From NCBI GenBank assembly GCA_004298725.1, contig SCQA01000024.1, positions 1 through 5,697 of the forward strand: DNA of 5,697 nt. The letters run 5' to 3'. The notes under the pieces are model-generated. The model did no database searches. It saw only the letters and a program-made list of their open reading frames with translations, and was not told the origin of the DNA. A program made the translations under genes and the position numbers. Below are positions 1 through 5,697 of the stretch, one piece after another (position 1 is the stretch's first letter; every line of letters begins with the position of its first letter). This DNA comes from a bacterium (GTDB lineage: Bacteria; Desulfobacterota; GWC2-55-46).

Positions 1-1
1 G

Positions 2-1270
2 GCAGGCTTTGGCCTGCTTACTTTCGAGATGTTTATTCTCGGTCTGCTTAAAACGCCTTATACCCTTTTTAACATAACCGCGCCGTTGGTCTTCCTGATT
101 TTCTTATTTATTTACCTCTCATTTAAATCCGGCTGTAAGAGGGCCGTATTTGCCGTGAGCGATTTAAATGGAGTAAAGCTGTGCCTTGCAATTATGATAT
201 GCCTGTGGTTAGCCGCTAAACTTGGTTTTGTATTTTACGAGACTTTAAATCGCCCCATACATTCCTGGGACACTTGGGCGAATTGGTCCGTCGGCGCAAA
301 ACTTTTTTATTACAACAAAGGGCTTCTCCTTGACACGGCAAGCGAGAACTTTTTCGGCAAGGGGTACAGGCCTTTTATAGGCCATCCCATTCATGTATCT
401 TTGCTGGAAACATGGTTCGCGTTATGGCTTGGAAATTTTCACGAGATATATGTAAAGGCATGGTCTTTTTTTTACTTCTTGGGCATCCTCGGTGTATTTT
501 TTTACGCGTTCAGGCGCGAATCCGGCTCTGTTTTTTACAGTTTTCTCGGCGCTTTCTTGCTTTCTACGGCGCCGCTTCTGACATTCCACGGTCAAGATGC
601 GTATGCCGACCTTCCTCTAAGTTATTATGTCTTTACTGCCGCAATATTTTTTTGGCGGTTCCTCGGTACGGACAACAAAAAGTTCATTCTGCTTTCAGGT
701 TTATTCATTGCCAGTGGCATGTTCGTCAAGAACGAAGGAGTCTTCTTTTTCATGGCAATAGGAGCGGCTCTTCTGCTTTCAATGTTCTTGGCGAAGAAGG
801 TTAAGGCGGCAACGCTCGTTTATTTTCTTCTGCCGATAATCGCGGTAGCAGGCCCTTGGTATGTTTTTAAGCTGATAAACGGATTGGGGTTTGGCCATTC
901 CGGCGCCCAGTCAGGGTTTAGTTGGTTGAGCGACCCTAAATTCAAGCATGACGCGCCAAAAGGAGTTCACTGGGAAATATTCCCTCTCGTGCTCAGGGAG
1001 ATATTTTTTGAGGCTAACTTCAGCCTGTTATTTCCTTTTTGGATAGTTGTAACCGTAATGGGCTTTAAGGAGATAATTCGGAGCAAGATAAAGTACCTTT
1101 ATTTTATCGCCGTGACGGTTATTGCCATGTTCATATTCGTGTATCTTACCCTTGAAGTTACGGCGGTTACGGAAACTACAGGCATACAGAGGAACTTTCT
1201 TACGTTCGCGCCGATAATATTTTTCATTTCAGCATGCCTGGCGTTTCGCCTGTGGCCGCGCTCCAAATAA
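2..1270 (+). CDS. GT-C fold membrane glycosyltransferase (GT39/ArnT/RgtA-like), 5' end missing
   Basis: Polytopic inner-membrane protein, probably a GT-C glycosyltransferase that moves a sugar from a polyprenyl-phosphate donor to a lipid, glycan or protein on the outer face of the membrane. The reading frame is open to the left edge. The first ATG at 29 has no Shine-Dalgarno sequence, and the codons before it encode a hydrophobic stretch (AGFGLLTFE), so the real start lies upstream. Numbering from that ATG, about ten hydrophobic segments are visible. An early loop carries the acidic WDTWANW motif (80-86), in the place where GT-C enzymes keep the catalytic Asp. Further family-like motifs are HGQDAYADLP (187-196), KNEG (224-227) near a helix end and QRNFLTFAP (387-395) before the last helix. 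Substrate cannot be told. The stop is 94 bases before era, so it is probably a separate transcript. Family class is fairly sure; exact function is not. Confidence 0.7.
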   Translation, partial: AGFGLLTFEMFILGLLKTPYTLFNITAPLVFLIFLFIYLSFKSGCKRAVFAVSDLNGVKLCLAIMICLWLAAKLGFVFYETLNRPIHSWDTWANWSVGAKLFYYNKGLLLDTASENFFGKGYRPFIGHPIHVSLLETWFALWLGNFHEIYVKAWSFFYFLGILGVFFYAFRRESGSVFYSFLGAFLLSTAPLLTFHGQDAYADLPLSYYVFTAAIFFWRFLGTDNKKFILLSGLFIASGMFVKNEGVFFFMAIGAALLLSMFLAKKVKAATLVYFLLPIIAVAGPWYVFKLINGLGFGHSGAQSGFSWLSDPKFKHDAPKGVHWEIFPLVLREIFFEANFSLLFPFWIVVTVMGFKEIIRSKIKYLYFIAVTVIAMFIFVYLTLEVTAVTETTGIQRNFLTFAPIIFFISACLAFRLWPRSK

Positions 1271-1277
1271 CGGCATA

Positions 1278-1295
1278 AGGCAGGATAAACTGCTT
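1278..1295 (+). terminator. Weak terminator-like hairpin after the glycosyltransferase gene
   Basis: A 6-bp stem including one G-T wobble (AGGCAG with CTGCTT) closes a 6-base loop and is followed by a broken pyrimidine run (CTTTACTCTCC) rather than a clean T tract. It sits 7 bases after the stop. It could end the upstream transcript, but stem and tail are both weak, so this is only a candidate. Confidence 0.25.
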
Positions 1296-1306
1296 CTTTA
1301 CTCTCC

Positions 1307-1335
1307 TTGCTCTTAATGATATTCTAAAATATTAA
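1307..1335 (+). promoter_or_regulatory. Possible sigma-70 type promoter for era
   Basis: TTGCTC (1307-1312) and TATTAA (1330-1335) are separated by 17 bases in an AT-rich stretch directly upstream of era. The matches to TTGACA and TATAAT are only 3/6 and 4/6. An overlapping TAAAAT (1325-1330) is an alternative -10 without a partner at proper spacing. The position before the cluster era to yihY makes a promoter plausible, but the sequence evidence is weak. Confidence 0.25.
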
Positions 1336-1364
1336 ATAAAAAAGTTTTTCGGCAAGAGGATGAT

Positions 1365-2246
1365 ATGTCCGGTTTTAAATCAGGTTTTACAGCCATTATA
1401 GGCAGGACTAACGCGGGCAAATCAACGCTGTTAAACGCCATAGTCGGCCAGAAAATATCCATTATCTCCGATAAGGTTCAGACCACAAGAAACACGGTTC
1501 GCGGTTTTGCAACTTCCAAAGACAGCCAGATAGTATTCCTCGATACTCCGGGCATACACAAGGGTAGCGGGCTTCTCGGCAAGTTTATGTTCAGGGAGGC
1601 CGTGTCGTCTCTTGACGGGGCTGACGTTATAATCTTTCTCGTGGAAGCGGACAGGGACGTTTCAAACGACGAAAGGTTTATAATCAGCCTTTTGGAAAAC
1701 GTAAAAACTCCGGTTCTGCTTGTTATTAACAAGATAGACAAGGTAAGCAGGCAAACTCTTTTGCCGCTTATAAAAACATACTCGGGGCTTTATAATTTTA
1801 AAGAGGTTTTTCCCATTTCCGCGCTAAAGGGCGACGGAGTCAGCCAGCTTGTGGACGCCATAAAAAAGGAACTGCCGGAGGGGCCTTTGTATTTTCCCGA
1901 GGATTCGCTTACCGACCAGCCCGAAAGGTTCGTAGTGGCCGAAATGATTAGGGAGAAGGTTTTTCAGTTTACGCGGCAGGAGGTGCCGTATTCGACCGCC
2001 GTTGTAATCGAGTCGTTTATTGAAGGCAAAAAGCTTATTTCCATAAGCGCGGCCATAAACGTTGAAAAGGATTCCCAGAAAGGCATACTCATAGGCAAGG
2101 GCGCGCAGACGCTTAAACGCATAGGCACCGCCGCGAGGCACGACATTGAAAAACTTTTGGGCGTTAAGGTTTTTCTTGAGCTTTTCGTGCGCGTGGAAGA
2201 CGACTGGACAAAAAGGCCGGACGTCATGAAGGATTACGGATATTGA
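1365..2246 (+). CDS. era: GTPase Era, 16S rRNA/30S assembly factor
   Basis: Era binds the 3' end of 16S rRNA and uses GTP to control maturation of the 30S subunit; it acts in the cytoplasm and at the inner membrane. The 293 residues are full length for the family. Visible G motifs are G1 GRTNAGKS (13-20), switch I with QTTRN (39-43), G3 DTPG (60-63), G4 NKID (122-125) and G5 SALKG (152-156). The C-terminal type II KH domain covers about 188-288, with the RNA-binding loop at GKGAQ (244-248). The start at 1365 is supported by AAGAGGA at 1354-1360, four bases upstream. Two mild oddities: G1 has Thr and Ala where GRPNVGKS is usual, and the KH loop reads GKGA rather than the commoner GKGG. All nucleotide-contacting residues are kept, so it should be active. 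The DpnI-like gene starts 21 bases after the stop, which suggests co-transcription. Confidence 0.97.
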   Translation: MSGFKSGFTAIIGRTNAGKSTLLNAIVGQKISIISDKVQTTRNTVRGFATSKDSQIVFLDTPGIHKGSGLLGKFMFREAVSSLDGADVIIFLVEADRDVSNDERFIISLLENVKTPVLLVINKIDKVSRQTLLPLIKTYSGLYNFKEVFPISALKGDGVSQLVDAIKKELPEGPLYFPEDSLTDQPERFVVAEMIREKVFQFTRQEVPYSTAVVIESFIEGKKLISISAAINVEKDSQKGILIGKGAQTLKRIGTAARHDIEKLLGVKVFLELFVRVEDDWTKRPDVMKDYGY

Positions 2247-2267
2247 GAGGGAGGATGGAAGGCGGCG

Positions 2268-3047
2268 ATGAACTTGATTCTTGATGCTAAAAAAGCCGAT
2301 GGCTACAAAAGTCAGTCTCAGAAAGTTAGGGTTATGTCCGAGCATTGGGCTCACAGCCAGGCCTATTGTCCTAATTGCGGTCGGGCAGATTTTGATAAAT
2401 ACGAAAACAATAAAGAAGTAGCGGACTTTTTTTGTTCAAACTGCAAAGAGGATTTCGAGCTTAAAAGTTCAAAAAACAAAAAGATTGCCGGTAAAATACG
2501 CGACGGCGCGTACAAAACAATGATTGAACGGCTTGAGAGCAACAACAACCCAAATCTTTTCTTGATGAATTATAATTCGGTAAGCCTTAATGTGCTTAAT
2601 TTTTTGGTGGTGCCAAAGCATTTTTTTGTTCCGGCTATTATTAAGGAGGAAAATCCGCTATCGCCGACTGCCCGGCGTGCGGGACATGTACTCTGTAGCA
2701 TTCTTTTAGATGATATACTGCAAACCGGCAAAATATATTTTATAAGAAACGGCGTTGTTGAGCAAAAAGAAAAGGTTATGTCTGAATGGAAGAAGACGCT
2801 TTTTTTAAGCGAAGAAAAAGAAGTTTCAGTAAAAGGCTGGATGTTGGATGTTATGAAGTGCGTGGAAGATTTTGGGCAAAAGGAGTTTACGCTCAATGAT
2901 GTCTACGCCTTTGAAGATGAATTTAAAAGCAGGCATCCTGACAACAAGCACATAAAAGACAAAATACGCCAGCAGTTACAGGTTTTAAGGAACAAAGGTT
3001 ATTTGGAGTTTATTTCGCGGGGTTATTACAGACGTGCCCATAGTTGA
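2268..3047 (+). CDS. dpnC: DpnI-like methyl-directed (type IIM) restriction endonuclease
   Basis: Close homologue of Streptococcus pneumoniae DpnI (254 residues; gene dpnC), which cuts 5'-GATC only when the adenine is N6-methylated. Seen here in 259 residues: YKSQSQK (13-19) near the N terminus; a Cys4 zinc site (C34, C37, C56, C59); and PD-(D/E)xK catalytic residues D53, E64 and K66, within VADFFC and FELKS, at the same numbers as in DpnI. PTARRAG (133-139) follows, then a C-terminal winged helix (about 206-256) with NKHIKDKIRQQLQVLR (226-241) as the helix-rich core. In DpnI both the nuclease domain and the winged helix read the methylated site. The start at 2268 has GGAAGG at 2257-2262, five bases upstream; an ATG at 2255 is out of frame and soon stops. 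No methyltransferase and no dpnD-like partner lies beside it; der follows. GC is about 40% (hand count 2281-3000), lower than der, which suggests transfer into a housekeeping cluster. The gene looks intact. The Gm6ATC target is inferred from homology. The symbol follows the pneumococcal name. Confidence 0.93.
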   Translation: MNLILDAKKADGYKSQSQKVRVMSEHWAHSQAYCPNCGRADFDKYENNKEVADFFCSNCKEDFELKSSKNKKIAGKIRDGAYKTMIERLESNNNPNLFLMNYNSVSLNVLNFLVVPKHFFVPAIIKEENPLSPTARRAGHVLCSILLDDILQTGKIYFIRNGVVEQKEKVMSEWKKTLFLSEEKEVSVKGWMLDVMKCVEDFGQKEFTLNDVYAFEDEFKSRHPDNKHIKDKIRQQLQVLRNKGYLEFISRGYYRRAHS

Positions 3048-3062
3048 AATTATACCTTGCCA

Positions 3063-3082
3063 TTGGCTTGGCTTGGTTTGCC
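3063..3082 (+). repeat. Imperfect tandem pentamer (TTGGC-like, four copies) in the 86-base gap before der
   Basis: The units read TTGGC, TTGGC, TTGGT, TTGCC, back to back, just after the DpnI-like gene. The second unit gives a weak promoter candidate, TTGGCT (3068-3073) and TAAACT (3090-3095) with 16 bases between, which could restart transcription of der. Further right, CCGC (3106-3109) and GCGG (3115-3118) form a small hairpin that overlaps the start of the der ribosome binding region. No T-rich terminator is seen in this gap. All of these are low-complexity matches that may be chance. Confidence 0.3.
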
Positions 3083-3133
3083 CGGACGCTAAACTGTTGA
3101 TAAAACCGCGATAAGCGGAAAGAAAAGAAACCC

Positions 3134-4444
3134 GTGAAACCTATCATCGCAATAGTAGGCCGGCCCAACGTCGGCAAATCAACGCTTTTTAACAAGATGC
3201 TCGGTAAAAAAAGGGCCATTGTGCATGACGAGCCCGGCGTTACGCGGGATTTAAACTACGCCGAGGCCGAGGAGCGCGGCCATTTTTTTACGCTTGTTGA
3301 CACGGGCGGCTTTGAGGAGCACCCCGGCGACACTATACTTGAACAAGTCAGGCAGGAAACGCGCCTTGCGATAGAAGAAGCGGACGTTATAATTTTTGTG
3401 CTGGACGCAAAGGCCGGGCTCACTGCCGGAGATATTGACATCGCCGATATGCTGAGAAGGTCCGGCAAGCCGATAATTTACGTTGCCAATAAGACGGATT
3501 CACAGCGTCAGGAGGCGGCCAGCGCCGAGCTATACGGCCTTGGGGCGGATGAAATAATGCCGGTATCAGCCGAGTCCGGCATGGGCGTGTCCGAGCTTTT
3601 GGAGGCCGCGATAGAAAGGCTTCCAAGGGCTACAGCCGAAGAAGAAGACGCCCAGAGGATTAGGGTTGCCATAGTGGGCAGGCCTAATGTCGGCAAGTCG
3701 TCAATACTTAACCGGCTTATCGGCAAAAAGAGGTCTCTTGTAAGCTCAGTCGCGGGTACCACGCGCGACCCGGTTGACGCGGCCTTTGATGTTGGCAACA
3801 GAAAATATCTTTTTGTGGACACCGCGGGCATAAGAAAAAAGGACAAAGTAAGCCTTATTGTTGAAAGCTATTCCGTTATGGCCGCCATAAAGGCCATTGA
3901 CAGGTGCGACGCGGCCGTGCTCGTGGTGGACGCGGGTGACGGGCTTACGACGCAGGATGAAAAAATCGCCGGGCTTATCGAAGCGCGCGGCAAATGCTGT
4001 GTTATAGCCGTAAACAAGTGGGACACGGTTGAAAAGGATACCAACAAAAGCCTGCGCATGACGGAAGATATTTATATGAAAGCGCCGTTTATATCCTACG
4101 CGCCGGTGCTTTTCATGTCGGCCGTTACGGGCCAGAGGGCCGTTAAAATACTTGAAATGGTTGATACGGTCGTTGACAAAAGCTCAGAAAAAATATCCAC
4201 GTCAAAGCTTAATAAAGTTCTCGCTGATATTACCTCGGCCAGTTCGCCTCCGGCGTATAAGGGCAAAGAGGTTAAGTTTTACTACGTCACGCAGACCGGC
4301 ACAAGGCCGCCTGTTTTTACTGTCTTTTCCAACTGCCCTGAAGGCGTGAAGGACGCGTATAAGCGGTACATGATAAACCGCCTGCGCGAACTGCTTGGTT
4401 TGGATAATTGTCCTATAAGGCTATTTTTCAGACAGAGGCATTAG
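3134..4444 (+). CDS. der: Double GTPase Der (EngA), 50S subunit assembly factor
   Basis: Der is an essential GTPase for late 50S ribosomal subunit maturation and is known for two tandem G domains. At 436 residues it is full length. First G domain: GRPNVGKS (9-16), PGVTRD switch I (34-39), DTGG (56-59), NKTD (119-122), VSAESG (144-149). A short acidic linker (about 166-174, ATAEEEDAQ) joins the second G domain: GRPNVGKS (182-189), AGTTRD (207-212), DTAG (229-232), NKWD (294-297), MSA near 328. The C-terminal KH-like domain runs from about 353 to the end and contains the family-typical YVTQTGTRPP stretch. It starts with GTG at 3134. The best ribosome binding site is GGAAAG (3117-3122), rather far at 11 bases, so initiation may be modest. 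The start is fixed by the family N-terminus, because the P-loop begins at residue 9. Only three bases separate its stop from the next gene. Confidence 0.97.
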   Translation: MKPIIAIVGRPNVGKSTLFNKMLGKKRAIVHDEPGVTRDLNYAEAEERGHFFTLVDTGGFEEHPGDTILEQVRQETRLAIEEADVIIFVLDAKAGLTAGDIDIADMLRRSGKPIIYVANKTDSQRQEAASAELYGLGADEIMPVSAESGMGVSELLEAAIERLPRATAEEEDAQRIRVAIVGRPNVGKSSILNRLIGKKRSLVSSVAGTTRDPVDAAFDVGNRKYLFVDTAGIRKKDKVSLIVESYSVMAAIKAIDRCDAAVLVVDAGDGLTTQDEKIAGLIEARGKCCVIAVNKWDTVEKDTNKSLRMTEDIYMKAPFISYAPVLFMSAVTGQRAVKILEMVDTVVDKSSEKISTSKLNKVLADITSASSPPAYKGKEVKFYYVTQTGTRPPVFTVFSNCPEGVKDAYKRYMINRLRELLGLDNCPIRLFFRQRH

Positions 4445-4447
4445 CGC

Positions 4448-5281
4448 GTGAGATTTTTCAGGATAATCAGAGACAGCGTCAGCGCGTTCCGCAGGGCCGA
4501 CGGCTTTAACAGGGCCGCGGCCATTTCGTTTTACGCGTTCTTCTCGCTCATTCCGGTAATGCTTCTTCTTACCGCGGTGCTCGGGTTTCTTTTAGGTTCA
4601 AGCGCCGGGCTTCTCGATAAAGTGGTGGCGCTTACAAAAGAGAACTTTCCGTATGTAAGCGACAGGGTGGTAAGCGACCTCCGGGGCTTGTCAAGGTCGT
4701 GGAAAACCTTCGGTTGGCTGAGTCTTATTATGCTCATCTGGAGCGCGGAGATGGTCTTTAATTCCGTCTCCGAAGCGCTCATTGTCATATTCGACGTAAA
4801 AAAAAGCTATGGTTTTTTCCGTAAGAAGATATTTAATGTGCTTGTTCTGTGCGTTGCGGCCATAACGTCGCTTGTGTCCATAGCGTCCACTGCCGCGGCC
4901 AAGCTGGCGCTGAAATACAGCGTTAAGCCTCTTAAGGCTACGGGGCTTTGGGCTGTTTACAGTTCGGCAGTGGGCTTCGTTGTTAATGACATGCTTCCGT
5001 TTGTTTTAATGGTTGCGTCTGTTTTTGTGGTGTACAGGGTCTTTTCAGCGAAAAATCTTAATATGCGCTACGCGCTTTACGGAAGCGTCTTTTTTACCGC
5101 CATGTGGGAAGCGGCAAAGCAAATCTTTGCGTGGTACGTGTCCAATTACCCGAATTATAATAAATTCTACGGCTCGCTCGGCACTATAATGATGCTCTTG
5201 GCGTGGTTCTTTTTTTCCGCTATAATATTTCTGTTCAGCGCGTCCGTCGCGACAGCCGCTTACAAAAGCCGGAATGGCTGA
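4448..5281 (+). CDS. yihY: YihY/BrkB-family inner-membrane protein (UPF0761; often mislabelled ribonuclease BN)
   Basis: Integral membrane protein of the YihY/virulence factor BrkB family. Members were once called ribonuclease BN (Rbn), but that activity belongs to another protein; the molecular role of YihY remains unsettled, with transport suggested. The 277 residues match the family length. Visible are the N-terminal helix with AAAISFYAFFSLIPVML (23-39), typical of the family, further helices near 88-115, 128-148, 167-200 and 208-234, and the signature YGSLGTIMMLLAWFFFSA (about 241-258) followed by the last helix. The stretch around 105-127 (SEALIVIFD, then a basic KKSYGFFRKK) is also family-typical. 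The start is GTG at 4448 with AGAGG at 4434-4438 inside the end of der. The 3-base gap argues for translational coupling and a shared transcript. Its stop codon overlaps the only GATC in the window. Confidence 0.92.
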   Translation: MRFFRIIRDSVSAFRRADGFNRAAAISFYAFFSLIPVMLLLTAVLGFLLGSSAGLLDKVVALTKENFPYVSDRVVSDLRGLSRSWKTFGWLSLIMLIWSAEMVFNSVSEALIVIFDVKKSYGFFRKKIFNVLVLCVAAITSLVSIASTAAAKLALKYSVKPLKATGLWAVYSSAVGFVVNDMLPFVLMVASVFVVYRVFSAKNLNMRYALYGSVFFTAMWEAAKQIFAWYVSNYPNYNKFYGSLGTIMMLLAWFFFSAIIFLFSASVATAAYKSRNG

Positions 5282-5283
5282 TC
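5280..5283. other. Only GATC site in the window
   Basis: This is the single occurrence of the DpnI recognition tetramer in 5697 bases, found by reading every GAT in the sequence. It overlaps the TGA stop of the YihY-family gene and lies at the edge of the non-coding gap before ftsH. It is listed because of the DpnI-like gene upstream; no function is claimed for the site itself. Confidence 0.9.
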
Positions 5284-5342
5284 ATGTTTCCGTTTCATGA
5301 AAAAACTGATAATAATCATGCGTGTAGACCTGTGTCCGGCGT

Positions 5343-5372
5343 GTTTTTACAAAAGATTTATGTTGTAAAAAC
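5343..5372. promoter_or_regulatory. Perfect 10-bp inverted repeat upstream of ftsH
   Basis: GTTTTTACAA (5343-5352) and TTGTAAAAAC (5363-5372) are exact reverse complements around a 10-base spacer. The centre is about 86 bases before the ftsH ATG, in a 162-base gap. The T run is inside the arm rather than after the stem, so it is not a standard rho-independent terminator. The two half sites, about two helical turns apart from centre to centre, fit an operator for a dimeric regulator; a leader-RNA hairpin is the alternative. Other contents of the gap are a small palindrome TTTCATGAAA (5293-5302) and a -10-like GATAAT (5308-5313) without a good -35. The repeat is certain; the role is inferred. 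Confidence 0.5.
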
Positions 5373-5443
5373 TGAAATTGTATGAGAAAATTTAGGCTTG
5401 TGTAACGCAGGTAAATCACTATCCGTTATAGAGGGGTTTCTTG

Positions 5444-5697
5444 ATGAATCAATTATATAAGAACATAGCCATGTGGCTTATCATCATAGCCACGGTCGTG
5501 CTCATGTTCAATCTCATAAGCTACAACAAACAGCCGGTCGCTGAAAAGTTAAGCTTCAGCGATTTTATTCAAGACGTTGACACCGGCAAGATAACCGAAG
5601 TCACCATACAGGGGAGCGACATATTCGGAAAATTCAAGGACGGCAAGCAGTTCAGGACGTTTTCGCCGTCGTACCCCGACCTTATCGCCAAGTTGAG
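5444..5697 (+). CDS. ftsH: ATP-dependent zinc metalloprotease FtsH, N-terminal part (3' end outside window)
   Basis: FtsH is a hexameric membrane-anchored AAA+ zinc protease that degrades misfolded membrane proteins and regulatory proteins. Only the first 84 codons are here. The protein opens MNQLYKNIAMWL, as FtsH typically does, with a first membrane helix at about 8-27. The periplasmic domain then begins with LSFSDFIQDVDTGKITEVTI (36-55), matching the family pattern of SFSxF followed by a GxIxxVxI strand, and continues with FGKFKDGKQFRTFSP, where FtsH has its G-x-x-x-D-G strand. The AAA+ module (Walker A and B, SRH) and the HEXGH zinc site would lie beyond the edge and cannot be checked. 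The start at 5444 has a good ribosome binding site, GAGGGG (5431-5436), seven bases upstream. A 162-base gap from the YihY-family gene suggests its own promoter, perhaps controlled through the inverted repeat. Confidence 0.93.
   Translation, partial: MNQLYKNIAMWLIIIATVVLMFNLISYNKQPVAEKLSFSDFIQDVDTGKITEVTIQGSDIFGKFKDGKQFRTFSPSYPDLIAKL

Noticed and set aside
29..31. ATG at 29 as the true start of the glycosyltransferase
   Set aside because: There is no Shine-Dalgarno sequence before it and the frame is open and hydrophobic back to the window edge, so the gene most likely begins outside.
412..804. Plus-strand 130-codon frame inside the glycosyltransferase
   Set aside because: It overlaps the membrane protein in another frame, is rich in Arg/Cys/Phe without a domain pattern, and has no ribosome binding site.
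1824..2354. Long open frame on the minus strand across the end of era
   Set aside because: It is opposite the strongly supported KH domain of Era, its translation has no recognisable motif, and it spans two real genes.
3508..3846. Minus-strand open frame across the centre of der
   Set aside because: It is a shadow of the second P-loop region of Der, with a Ser/Pro/Ala-rich translation typical of antisense frames.
5343..5372. Inverted repeat as a rho-independent terminator for the era to yihY cluster
   Set aside because: The stem is AT-rich, the loop is long and no T run follows the right arm.
5284..5385. 33-residue frame beginning at ATG 5284 just after the YihY stop
   Set aside because: GGAATGG lies six bases upstream, but the translation has no recognisable pattern and the frame runs through the inverted repeat; too weak to call a gene.

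Overview
The window holds six genes, all on the + strand, and looks like an ordinary bacterial chromosome with one foreign-looking gene inserted. Layout: a GT-C type membrane glycosyltransferase (its start lies left of the window), the GTPase era, a close homologue of the methyl-directed restriction enzyme DpnI, the double GTPase der (engA), a YihY/BrkB-family inner-membrane protein, and the first 84 codons of ftsH, which runs off the right edge. No tRNA, rRNA, CRISPR array, insertion sequence or integrase is visible.

Organism: a bacterium, probably with a Gram-negative type envelope. Arginine is often AGG and isoleucine often ATA, genes are tightly packed, and two genes start with GTG. GC is moderate: about 50% or more in sampled lines of der, against about 40% in the DpnI-like gene. 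This mix occurs in deltaproteobacterial-type and several uncultured phyla. No taxon can be fixed from the sequence alone.

Function: Era and Der act in assembly of the small and large ribosomal subunits, and FtsH is the membrane-bound AAA+ quality-control protease. These are housekeeping genes. Set between era and der, 21 bases after the era stop and with its own ribosome binding site, is a 259-residue DpnI homologue. It keeps the zinc-binding Cys4 cluster, the D53/E64/K66 catalytic residues at the same numbers as DpnI, and the C-terminal winged helix. Such an enzyme cuts G(m6A)TC only when the adenine is methylated, so it needs no partner methyltransferase, and none is present here.

The most notable second signal is compositional. 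GATC occurs only once in the 5697 bases (5280-5283), although GAT occurs about 76 times. This fits a genome that avoids the motif the enzyme recognises, though codon bias could explain part of it. A perfect 10-bp inverted repeat upstream of ftsH (5343-5372) is the best candidate for an unexplained regulatory element.
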